Part shown: one piece after another, positions 44,301 through 54,043 of the stretch | Position numbering within the stretch: the stretch's first letter is position 1 | How the letters are laid out: each line of letters starts with the position of its first letter | Assembly: GCF_050947875.1 (NCBI RefSeq) | Contig: NC_134570.1 | Coordinates: forward strand, 244,396,584 to 244,460,583 | Origin: Dermacentor variabilis | Taxonomy: Eukaryota; Arthropoda; Arachnida; Ixodida; Ixodidae | Direction of reading: 5' to 3' | Length of the DNA stretch: 64,000 nt | Notes under the pieces: model-generated | The model's input: only the letters and a program-made list of their open reading frames with translations | Told to the model about the DNA's origin: nothing | The model's database searches: none | Program-made: the position numbers and the translations under genes

Positions 44301-45338
44301 TCAGAAGCAGAACGTGGCACAGGGAAACTGCATACGGCGCAAACTTTCTGGATCTGGTTGGACACCGGATGCGTCAACGAGGTGTCCCAACACGATAATC
44401 TGATGGCGCCCGAATTGACACTTCGTGGCGTTCAGTTCGAGGCCGGCTTTTCGGAAGACCGCAGGAATGGCAGCAAGTCGGGTAAGGTGGCTGCCGAATG
44501 GGGGAGAAAAAACAATAACGTCGTCAAGGTAACAGAGACAGGTGGTCCATTTGTAGCCTCGCAGATGAGAGTCCATCATACGTTCAAATGTCACAGGACC
44601 ATTGCATAGGCCAAAGGTCATGACTTTGAACTGATATAAGCCATCCGGCGTGATGAAGGCCGTCTTCTCGCGGTCCATTTCATCAACTGAAATCTGCCAG
44701 TAGCCGGATCGAAGATCGGTAGACGAGAAGTATTTAGCTCCGTGCAAGCATTCCAAGGCGTCATCGATGCGTGGTAGTGGGTAGATGTCTTATCGCGTGA
44801 TCTTGTTTAAGTGGCGATAATCGACGCAAATGCGCCAGGTACCATCTTTCTTTTTAACAAGGACGACAGGCGAAGCCCATGGGCTGGCTGATGGCTCAGT
44901 GACCTCTTTGCAGAGCATTTTGTCCACTTCTGATTGGATGACTCGACGTTCAGCATGCGATACCCGATAGGTGTTTATACGGTGGTGAACAACAAATGTT
45001 TGGCCTAAAGGCCTGTTGCCGAAATCAAAGATGTCACTGTACGATTCAAGCAGGAGACGTATGTCCGTGGCCTGTGCAGAGGTGAGGTCAGGTGCAATGA
45101 TATTCGTGAAGTCATCCATTAAGGAACCAGAGCTGTGACCTGCGATTGGTGCTAATAAGCCATTCTCAGCATGCAGGCTCTCAATGTCAAATTCGGAACC
45201 ACTGGAAACGCTGGCCAAGAACATAGCAGCTGGAAACACTTGAGGGCACAGGCTGAAATTCAGAAGCGGAAGAATGACGTTGTTATTAGTAATCGTCACC
45301 AGCGTATGCGGAAGAGTAACGTTTCGGTTCAAAAGCAA
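44301..45338 (-). pseudogene. Ty3 reverse transcriptase
   Basis: The segment 44,790-45,338 carries the linker and RT fingers ([33 protein letters not shown]). After an in-frame TAA at 44,790-44,792 the same frame continues (44,301-44,756) with KYFSSTDLRSGYWQISVDEM, FKVMTFGLCNGPVTFERMM, the catalytic CYLDDVIVFS and GHLVDASGVQPDP. The RT ends by frameshift before RNase H. Confidence 0.85.
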
Positions 45339-46575
45339 GGGCGAATGACATATTCGCCGTCGGGAATCTGGCTGTGCGGTAAAAGCGACGTGACTGCCTC
45401 AGGTGACAGACAGACATCTTGAAGCGAACACAAGTGCGGTGGAGCGGTGCTCGGAATATCGGCGACTTGAGGCAGTCCCAACTAAAGAACGCCGGTTGCG
45501 CAGTCGATGAGAGTGGAATGATGGGATAAAAAGTCCAATCCAAGGATAATGTCGTGAGGGCAGTTGTCAATCACAGCAAAGAGAAGTAGGGCGGCCGGCT
45601 ATACTTATGCGTACAGTACCGATTCCAAGTACAGCCAGCACGCCGCCGTCGGCCTCACGAAGCACTCGGCAGTTGCTAGGGTGAGGGCGTTTAAACGTTT
45701 ACGTAGGCTAGCACTCGTCACAGACACGTGGGCTCCAGTGTCAACGAGTGCATGGACAGGTAATCCGTCTATTTTAATGTCAATGACACTTCTCTTCGTG
45801 GGCACAGACAGAGGATTTGCTGCAGTAGTGGGCAATGCAGCACCACCTCTGAGGGCTGCATTTCTTAGTTTTCCGGAAGGGTGCGGCCAAAAGCCACAGG
45901 GGACAAAAGGCGACGTGTTTGCGGTGAGCGAGACTTGTGTCCGTGCGGCGATGGTGAGCGACCACGTGTTCCTAGCAGAGTTGTCGGCGCTGTTAGACTC
46001 GGCGGTGGGCAGAACATTGCTGGCATTTCCATTAAAACGGCTCAAGTTGGTCGGCGTGCGAGGTGTTGAGGGCCACGAGTTGTGACAGTATCTGGCGACA
46101 TGACCAATGCGGCGACAGGTGAAACATAGCTGGTCGTCCGCGGTTCTCTGCTCAGTCGGGTTGCGATAACGCGGAGAGAAGCGTCGTGGTGAAGCGAAAA
46201 TAGTAGAAGGGCGTTCGTTGGCTCTGGGGTTGGTGACAGCACAGACAGATTGTAGGCCAAAGTTTTCAAGTTCCTGTCGAACGATGGCTTGCAGGAGGGG
46301 AACTGAAAAGGAGGTAGTATTAGGGCTACGCGAACAGAAAGCTGCGGGCGCCATCGCGCCCAGTTCCCGTCGAACGATTCGCGCCTCATCCTCTGATGGC
46401 AACTTATGCTGCTCTGGGGGTTGATCTTCACACGTCGATGCATTGCGGCAGTATTGCGAAGTCTGGTTAATGGGTGCAGGACGCGTCGGCTTTTGGCCTG
46501 CTCGAAGTGTCAGCACTCTTTGATGATAGCATCAACTGTAGAGTAGCTTTTGCACATGAGCAGATTAAAGCCGTC
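45286..46575 (-). pseudogene. Ty3 gag C-terminal part and protease
   Basis: The frame 45,605-46,516 includes a gag C-terminus (RIVRRELGAMAPAAF), the zinc knuckle CFTCRRIGHVARYC and then, fused in the same frame, the protease active site VHALVDTGAHVSVTSASL. The frame is lost after about 45,650, and remaining protease parts appear in other frames down to 45,286 (LSLDWTFYPIIPLSST). Gag sequence between 46,516 and 46,575 is in another frame with a stop (NLLMCKSYSTVDAIIKEC). Gag and protease in one frame suggests an original Gag-Pro fusion. Confidence 0.78.
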
Positions 46576-47970
46576 AGTTAAGTTTTCTTCTTTTGTCCTT
46601 GAAGTCGACCGATGTCTCTTCAAGGTGATTATCGGCGTTGATGAAGCAGGAGGCAGGTTGGAGGTAACAAAGCTTGAAGATATATTGCAACGAAAATATT
46701 TACACAGTCAAATACAGAGTTAGCAAAAGAACACTGATGCAAAACACACAAGTAAACAGTACCTTACTCTTCTACTTTTTCTTAAGTTAGAGCCTAGGAC
46801 AACTGTCACTACATACGACCAACCGAGTCTCACTGTCCTACCACTAAGTGGTTACGGCCCAGACTAGCATTGCATCGTACGGAGTCTTACTGTTCTATCA
46901 GGTTTAATGATTACAGCCTAGACTGAGGAACAAGCACCTCGTCTCGATTGTTATAGTTGGAAGAGACAAAGAAAAAAGGGCGGTATAGTCGTTAGCCCAT
47001 CCCACGGAAGCAGTTGCCAATGAGAGTTGAAAGTCTGCTTAAGCCACAACCCAAGGGGATGGCCTTACTCTCAAAAGTAAATGCATTGGAAAACAGGAAA
47101 AAGGAAAACTTGAAGAAGGAAAACAACCCTGTTTTCCTTCTTCCCACAACTTCGTTTCCCTCTCTTATTTCCACGTGATCAGTGACGGCCTCGGCAAACA
47201 CGCCAGGCACGCACGATTTATTGAGGCCATCTCGTACCTCAGCGGCGTTTCTAGCCAGCAGGGGGCTCGAGCGCTGGAGTCCCAACACCGCGTACCGCAG
47301 TCCCCCTCAAGGTCTTTCCTCGTAGAAAAATAATGGCCGCTAGCGGCATCCGGACTCGGTGTTCTTAAACGACGTTCTCCGAACGCGGCCTACGCATGCG
47401 CACTGCGCCTCTCTCTACGGAGCGCACTGCAAGTTGTAACTCGACACCAAGCGGGCTCTCCTCAGCGCTCAAAACAAGATGCACGTGGCTGCCGCCCAGA
47501 TACGTAGGGCCGTTGACCACAGTTCCGTACGCGCAACACGTGGTCAACATTGCTAGGTGCCCCTAAACCTCGGCTGCATCTCTAACCAGCAGGGGACTCA
47601 GGAGCCGGCGCCACAACGTCGCGTATACCGCCGTCCCACTCGAGGTTTGTCTGCGTGGACCTATTATGACCATCGGCGGAATGTCAACACAGCGCGCGTA
47701 AGAGCACGTTCTCCGAATCCGTTTTCCACATCCGCACCGCCCCCCCCCCCCCGGCGCGCGCCGCGGCTCGTCACCCGACACCACGCGGGCCGTCCGACCC
47801 TTCAAAAACATAAACGGTTGCTGCGCGAAGCGCTGGGGGGGGGAGGGGGGTGGACGCCTCCCTATTCACAAAACACATGGGCAACTCGCGGCACTGCAAA
47901 AGTATATGTAAAACAAACATGCAGCCCTACACCGTCCATTCTGCATGCTCGAGAGATGAGTGGCCTAACA
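46576..47970 (-). mobile_element. Solo LTR (1,395 bp) inside Ty3 gag
   Basis: The minus-strand sequence starts TGTTAGG and ends CTTAACT, i.e. LTR-like ends with the last base changed. It is flanked by GACGC/GACGG (plus-strand 47,971-47,975 and 46,571-46,575), a 5-bp target duplication with one mismatch. Removing it and one duplicate makes the gag frame continuous across the site. It has no ORF with recognisable domains. Its interior contains two diverged tandem units of about 333 bp and a C homopolymer near 47,739. No second LTR or internal region is present, so recombination to a solo LTR is the likely origin. Confidence 0.7.
47240..47860. repeat. Two diverged tandem units, period about 331-334 bp
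   Basis: Matching anchors: CCAGCAGGGG at 47,255 and 47,586, ACGTTCTCCG at 47,372 and 47,706, CGACACCA at 47,442 and 47,776. The units are substantially diverged between anchors. They lie inside the solo LTR, where duplicated enhancer or promoter modules would be expected. Confidence 0.7.
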
Positions 47971-47975
47971 GCGTC

Positions 47976-48452
47976 GTCAGCAACTCTCTTGAGCACATGC
48001 CCTGCCTTCTCAGCTTCTGTCATGTCGGTATCGGCTTTACGACAAAGCGCCAGAACGTCCTGGATATACGAAACATAGGACTCTGTGGGGGATTGGGCAC
48101 GAGAGGCCAGTTCCTGCTTTGCGGCAATTTTACGGCCGGCGGTTTACCAAACAACTCTTCTCTTTGCATGTGTCCCAGCTGGTCAGCTCCTCTTAATGGT
48201 TTTCGAACCACACCTTTGCTGTGCCTCTTAGGTAGAACAACAGGTTAGCTAGCATAAGCGTAAGGTCCCATCTGTTGGTTCCACTCACACGTTTGTACAT
48301 AGCCACCCACCCTTCAACATCAGTGCCATCAGTCCTGCAGAAAGTTACGGGATCCTTGGGTTGCACAACCACAACCAAGGGGAGAGCAACGTAGCGAGCG
48401 ATGGTGACGGAGGCGGCAACGACGTTGATCCCGTGTGCTCGCCGTCATTCAT
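47976..48452 (-). pseudogene. Ty3 gag, N-terminal part
   Basis: The ATG at 48,450-48,452 begins MNDGEHTGSTSLPPPSPS. After a frameshift near 48,380 comes the capsid-like block DVEGWVAMYKRVSGTNRWDL and ANLLFYLRGTAKVWFENH, equivalent to the blocks in the two other Ty3 gags. A stop at 48,193 and another shift lead to a region equivalent to the spacer before the zinc knuckle, ending at the solo LTR. Confidence 0.75.
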
Positions 48453-48505
48453 GATGAGGACGGTGATGCGACGTCCACTGTGGAACTCCGTTTCCAGCCA
48501 TGGTA

Positions 48506-48522
48506 CCCCGCACCTCCCAGCA
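48506..48522 (-). promoter_or_regulatory. Primer-binding site of second Ty3 element
   Basis: Minus-strand TGCTGGGAGGTGCGGGG, one mismatch from the site of the element at 29,114-29,130, placed three bases from the LTR. Confidence 0.65.
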
Positions 48523-48525
48523 ATG

Positions 48526-48673
48526 TGTTACGAGGATATTAGGGATATAAGACTGCATTTACAAGGTATATACACGCAGAGTCAATGGGCATAAAAATGG
48601 CTGACTAGTAATAACACGTAGCAGCCAGCGTCTCGCGATCTTCCTCTCTGTCTTCTTTCATCCTTCCGTAACA
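48526..48673 (-). repeat. 5' LTR of second Ty3 element (148 bp)
   Basis: Plus strand TGTTACGAGG...CCGTAACA. It is the intact reference for the split 3' LTR. Confidence 0.85.
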
Positions 48674-50125
48674 ATATAACAACATCCGGGCGTTTCTTAA
48701 AGATCGCACTGCAACTATAGGTATAGGACATATATGTTTAGACTCCATCGCTCTTGCAGGAAAAGGCACACTTCAGTGCTTTTCCCGTGCTATTTAACAT
48801 CGCTATGAGCAGACTACCTCCACTGCTAGATGCCATACCGGGGTTAGGCATGCGCTTTATGCTGATGACATAACCATCTGGGCCACCAGTGGTGCAGATG
48901 GTGAAATACAGGATGCAGTTCAAGCAGCAGCGAATGGTACACAGCAATATGCACGAGACGCACAATTTACGCACTACTTAGGTGCGCAGCTCAAAAATCA
49001 GAACTGCTTATTGTAAAGAAACTCCAGAGGAAGCATCACCTACCCCGTGACATCACAGCCACTGTCGAGGATGCACCTGCATATAAGGTGAACAAATTAC
49101 GGTTACTGGGACTCCACGTCCAAGCCGATGCGAAGGTTACATATACCCTGACGCTGCTGAAGAAACAAATCAATCAGGTTGCTGACTCAGCCAAAAACAA
49201 ACAAACCAGCTGGACATCCTCATATGCACATTGGTGAAAATGGTGACAGGCCTTCTGATATACATCTCAACAGTCAAACTATTACAGCTTGGTTTGCACA
49301 ACACCTTGGCCGAATTAATCGAAGCTCAGAAAGTCAATGAGATCGAACAACTTAAATGTACATAGACCGGAAGGTACACATTCAGACAATTACGATATCC
49401 AACATCAGTCTGCCCCACCCCTGTCAATCGTACCAGACATCAGAGAAAGCATTACAGTGGCCTCCATACCTCGGAATATGCACTCCGAACACCATAAAGG
49501 CGAGCGCGCTGTACGTGCAATGGCACTGCACCGAGCATACGGCAATGACAGTGACACCTTCTATACAGACGCTGCGCGCTACCCCGACATTGCAGCTAAA
49601 GTGGTACCGGTGGCCGACTGGAGGGGTGAAACAGTATTATCAGCCACAATACGGACTGACAACTGCGCGGAAGCAGAAGAATGTGCCATAGCTAGCTCTC
49701 GCTATCAGCACTCAACCCCCAGAAAATATATATTCTTACAGATTCCCAGCAAGCATGTCGAAACTACGCACAAGGCCGTATTTCCCCTATGGCTCATAAA
49801 TTGCTGCACAAGAACCAACATACCCCATTAGTTTGGTCACCTGGGCATGCGTCTCTCCCTGGCAATGAGCGCGTTCATGTGAAAGCCCAAGGCCCCACCC
49901 TCCGGGCCCCGGTGGAAGGTCAGTCCAACCCAGACAAGGTGGAAAACATACCGCTTACGTACACGCATATACTACAATACAGACTATCCCGTAGAACGTT
50001 CCCTCCACCACATGTGAAACCAAACCGTGCAGATGCAGCCGCTTGGCACCAGCTCCAAACTAATACGTTCCCCAGCCTTGCTCTCCGCCACACGATGTCG
50101 CACTTGACTGGCAGGGACCGATGAC
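48674..50125 (+). mobile_element. RNase H-type LINE, 3' portion
   Basis: Continuation of the LINE broken at 36,890: NNIRAFLKDRTATIG, then the RT catalytic motif LYADDITIWATSG near 48,855-48,890. RNase H appears as YTDAARYPDIAAK (about 49,560) and, in another frame, PLVWSPGHASLPGNERVH (49,830-49,880), followed by YRLSRRTFPPPH and MSHLTGRDR with a stop at about 50,124. The usual Cys/His motif after this is missing. Many frame breaks. Confidence 0.75.
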
Positions 50126-50126
50126 G

Positions 50127-50670
50127 CATTTCAGCGATGTACCCCGCATGCTTGACCTACAGCTCTGGAAAGCGTCCCGACTTCGGCCCGTGGGAAATTC
50201 TTCGCCTGCCGTCACAGGTGAAAATTTTGCTTCGCTGCAGTCGCCACTCTCGCACCACCCATTCAAAAACATCGAACTTGCGGCCCGCTGTGCAGTGATT
50301 TGTTTCTTCGACGTAAAGGATGGCAGTCCTCTCGAACGCTGCTGTGAACGAGGGCTGAATGTTTAGTGGGCCTGGAGCACTCATGATGACTGAGGAATCA
50401 CGGAAGTAGCACGTAGCCGGCAGTCAAGTTGAACGCCTCCTTTATTTTTCTGTGCCTGGTCAATGGCGGCTGGGGCCGTTGCCAGGCGCCGTTCGCGCAA
50501 GTACGTGAAGCCACTCCCCGATGGCTTGCGCAGCCCTGGGTTGAGCAGACGACACAGCGGTAATACGTAGCATAGAAAATGTCGCACTTTGTTATAGCGC
50601 AGCTTCCATTTTTCTCCAAACATACATAACGTGGGAGAATGGTCACGACGTTGGCTACCTATATATTGTT
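50127..50670. other. Unassigned sequence between LINE and RTE
   Basis: No supported gene. The minus strand has an AATAAAGGAGGCGTTC word near 50,440 resembling a transcript 3' end, but no coding region can be tied to it. Confidence 0.4.
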
Positions 50671-50680
50671 TTCACCTGCA

Positions 50681-50749
50681 GCGGTGGCGTAGAGGTAGAA
50701 CACCCGCCTCGCGTGCAAGAGGTCCGTGGTTCGAATCCCGGTGCCGGCA
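50681..50749 (+). repeat. tRNA-Ala-like sequence with pol III A and B boxes
   Basis: A box region GTGGCGTAGAGGTAGAAC (from 50,684) and a perfect B box GGTTCGAATCC (50,728-50,738) lie at normal spacing. An anticodon-arm-like CCTCGCGTGCAAGAGG gives loop CGTGCAA, anticodon TGC (Ala). The acceptor stem does not pair well, so this is not a functional tRNA gene but a SINE-type or element promoter. It is followed without a break by the 5' region of RTE copy 4. Confidence 0.7.
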
Positions 50750-53700
50750 ATTTTCCACCGGATTAAAAAAAATCCGCGTGTTGATAAAATTGCACAAACA
50801 GGCCTGGAGTGTGGCCGGATCCCGGTGACCAGAACCGGTAACGCACTCCCTCACCAAAGCAGGATTGGCCACCCTGGTGCAGTACTTGGCCATAACCTCC
50901 TATATGAACACAACAATCAAACCGCGGCCCTCAGTCCCCAGCAGCTGCGAAGCAACTGACCACGGCGGCGGTCAGACCTGCGACGCAGCAGAGGATGTTA
51001 AGAATCACTGGCTCCGGACAGGCCGCCATGGGAATATGAACCTGGCAACGTTTAACGCTAAAACGTTATCTAGTGAGGCGAGTCTAGCAGTGCTATTGGA
51101 GGAATTAGAGGGCAGTAAATGGTATATAATAGGGCTCAGTGAAGTTAGGAGGCCAAAAGAAGCATATAGAGTGCTAAAAAGCGGGCACGTCCTGTGCTAC
51201 CGGGGCTTAGCGGAGAGAAGAGAATTGGAGTCGGATTCCTGATTAATAAGAATATAGCTGGTAACATACAGGAATTCTATAGCATTAACGAGAGGGTGGG
51301 AGGTCTTGTTGTGAAACTTAATAGGAGGTACAAAATGAAGATTGTACAGGTCTGCGCCCCTACATCCAATCATGATGACCAGGAAGTCGAAAGCTTCTAT
51401 GAAGACGTGGAATCGGCGATGGGTAGAGTGAAAACTAAATCCACTATACTAATGGGCGACTTTAATGCCAAGGTAAGCAAGAAGCAGGCTGGAGACAAGG
51501 CAGTGGGGGAATATGGCATAGGCAATGGCAATAGGAATAGCAGGGGAGAGGTATTAGTAGAGTTTGCGGAACAGAATAATATGACGATAATGAATACCTT
51601 CTTCCGCAAGCGGGATAGCCGAAAGTGGACGTGGAGGAACCCTAACGGCGAGACTAGAAATGAAATAGACTTCATACTCTTCGCTAACCCTGGCATCATA
51701 CAAGATGTGGACATGCTCGGCAAGGTGTGCTGCAGGGACCACAAGATGGTAAGAACTCGAATTAGCCTAGACCTGAGGAGGGAACGGAAGAAACTGGTAC
51801 ATAAGAAGCCGATCAATGAGTTAGCGGTAAGAGGGAAAATAGAGGAATTCCAGATCAAGCTACAGAACAGGTATTCGGCTTTAACTCAGGAAGAGGACCT
51901 TAGTGTTGAAGCAATGAACGACAATCTTGTGGGCATTATGAAGGAGTGTGCAATGGAAGTCGGTGGTAACTCCGTTAGGCAGGATACCAGTAAACTATCG
52001 CAGGAGACGAAAGATCTGATCAAGAAACGCCAATGTATGAAAGCCTGTAACCCTACAGCTAGAATAGAACTGGCAGTACTTTCTAAGTTAATCAACAAGC
52101 GTAAGACAGCTGACATAAGGAAGTATAATATGGATAGAATTGAACATGCTCTCAGGAACAGAAGAAGCCTAAAAACAGTGAAGATGAAACTAGGAATTGG
52201 CAAGAATCAGATGTATGCGTTAAGAGACAAAGCCGGCAATGTCATTACTAATATGGATGAGGTACTTCAAGTGGCTGAGGAGTTCTATAGAGATTTATAC
52301 AGTACCAGTGGCACCCACGACGATAATGTAAGAGAAAATAGTCTAGAGGAATTCGAAATCCCAAAGGTAACGCCGGAAGAAATACGGAAAGCTTTGGGAG
52401 ATATGCAAAGGGGGAAGGCAGCTGGGGAGGATCAGGTAACAGCAGATTTGTTGAAGGATGGTGGGCAGATTGTTCTAGAGAAACTGGCCACCCTGTATAC
52501 GCAATGGCTCATGAACCTCGAGCGTACCGGAATCTTGGAAGAACGCTAACATAATCCTAATCCATAAGAAAGGGGACGCCAAAGACTTGAAAAATTATAG
52601 ACTGATCAGCTTACTGACCGTTGCCTACAAACTATTTACTAAGGTAATCGCAAATAGAATCGGGAATACCGTAGACTTCTGTCAAGCAAAGGACCAGGCA
52701 GGATTCCGTAAAGGCTAGTCAACAATAGATCATATTCACACTATCAATCAGGTGATAGGGAAATGTGCGGAATATAACCAACCCTTATATATAGCTTTCA
52801 TTGATTACGAGAAAGCGTTCGATTCTGTCGAAACCTCAGCAGTCATGGAGGCATTAGGGAATCAGGGCGTAGACGAGCCGTATGTAAAAAATACTGAAAG
52901 ATATCTATAGCGGCTCCACGGCCACCGTAGTCATCCATAAAGAAATCAACAAAATCCCAATAAAGAAAGGCGTCAGGCAGGGAGATACGACCTCTCCAAT
53001 GCTATTCACAGCGTGTTTACAGGAGGTATTCAGAGACCTGGATTGGGAAGAATTGGGGATAAAAGTTAATGGAGAATACCTTAGTTACTTGCGATTCGCT
53101 GATGATATTTCCTTGCTTAGTAACTCAGGAGACCAATTGCAATGCATGTTCACTGACCTGGAGAGGCAAAGCAGAAGAGTGGGTCTAAAAATTAATCTGC
53201 AGCAAACTAAAGTAATGCTTAACAGTCTAGAACAGCAATTTACAATAGGCAGCGAGGCACTGGAAGTCGTAAGGGAATACATCTACTTAGGGCAGGTAGT
53301 GACGGCGGATCCGAATCATGAGACGGAAATAATCAGAAGAATAAGAATGGGCTGGGGTGCGTTTGGCAGGCATTCTCAGATCATGAACAGCAGGTTGCCA
53401 TTATCTCTCAAGAGAAAAGTGTATAATAGCTGTGTCTTACCAGTACTCACCTACGGGGCAGAAACCTGGAGGCTTACGAAAAGGGTTCTATTGAAATTGA
53501 GGACGACGCAACGAGTTATGGAATGAAGAATGATAGGTGTCACGTTAAGAGATAAGAAAAGAGCAGATTGGGTGAGGGAACAAACGCGAGTTAATGAGAT
53601 CTTAGTTGAAATCAAGAAAAAGAAATGGGCATGGGCAGGACATGTAATGAGGAGGGAAGATAACCGATGGTCATTAAGGGTTACGGACTGGATCTCAAGG

Positions 53701-53872
53701 GAAGGGAAGCGTAGCAGGGGGCGGCAGAAAGTTAGGTGGGTGGATGAGATTAAGAAGTTTGCAGGGACGGCATGGCCACAATTAGTACATGACCGGGGTT
53801 GTTGGAGAAGTATGGGAGGGGCCTTTGCCCTGCAGTGGCCGTAACCAGGCTGCTGCTGCTGATGATGATATT
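50750..53872 (+). mobile_element. RTE LINE copy 4, near full length
   Basis: 5' UTR of about 280 bp after the tRNA-like head, one long broken ORF (51,036-53,844) and a CTG/ATG-type tail to 53,872. It contains endonuclease, linker, RT and C-terminal region in order, and is the template to which copies 1-3 can be compared. About five lesions prevent expression, several being one-base indels or point changes relative to copy 1. Confidence 0.85.
51036..53844 (+). pseudogene. RTE endonuclease-reverse transcriptase
   Basis: The ATG at 51,036 starts MNLATFNAKTLSSEASLAVL with the endonuclease motif IIGLSEVRRPKE. After a frameshift near 51,200 come GVGFLINKNIAGNIQEFYSI, ILMGDFNAKVSKKQAGDKAV, KWTWRNPNGETRNEIDFILF and CRDHKMVRTRI, giving a complete AP-like endonuclease. 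The linker is GKAAGEDQVTADLL. After a second shift (about 52,535) the RT reads LIHKKGDAKDLKNYR, and then DQAGFRKG stops at a TAG near 52,717. Next come AFIDYEKAFDSVE, an extra A near 52,885, the FADD box in 52,999-53,526, and a TGA at 53,524-53,526 where copy 1 has a sense codon. The last frame ends at 53,844. Confidence 0.85.
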
Positions 53873-53905
53873 GTTTTCATACATATACAAGCGTACGTAA
53901 ATGAG

Positions 53906-54031
53906 TAGTAGTAGTATAAGACTTTATTCAGGCACAAAACATTAGGCGCCTAGGATGTCGATGGCCTGCTGCACGAACAGGTGCCATTCACCTTCACCTC
54001 GAAGACATCAAGGATTGCGACGAAATTTGTA
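53906..54031 (-). mobile_element. Severely 5'-truncated LINE 3' end with 12-bp target duplication
   Basis: TACGTAAATGAG occurs exactly at 53,894-53,905 and 54,032-54,043, flanking a 126-bp insert. On the minus strand the insert reads GEWHLFVQQAIDILGA then a stop, followed by a polyadenylation-like AATAAAG and a (TAC)n tail, i.e. the last about 20 codons and 3' UTR of a LINE ORF2. The perfect duplication makes the event unambiguous. Confidence 0.8.
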
Positions 54032-54043
54032 TACGTAAATGAG

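Larger units (their letters stand above)
36891..48673 (-). mobile_element. Second Ty3 LTR retrotransposon, itself carrying two insertions
   Basis: The 5' LTR is at 48,526-48,673 with a primer-binding site beside it. The 3' LTR is split into 36,891-36,972 and 42,349-42,400 by an I-like LINE. Gag is split by a solo LTR at 46,576-47,970. Without insertions the element would be about 5 kb, with minus-strand order gag-pro-RT-RNase H-IN. Flanking 5-mers TTATA (36,886-36,890) and ATATA (48,674-48,678) differ by one base and may be a decayed target duplication. The surrounding LINE continues on both sides. All ORFs are broken. Confidence 0.85.

Noticed and set aside
47739..47753. C homopolymer as a structural element (i-motif/G-quadruplex)
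   Set aside because: A single run inside a solo LTR; could be assembly artefact and no multi-tract pattern is present.
50681..50749. A functional tRNA-Ala gene
   Set aside because: A and B boxes are good but the acceptor stem does not pair and the sequence runs into an RTE; treated as a tRNA-derived element head.
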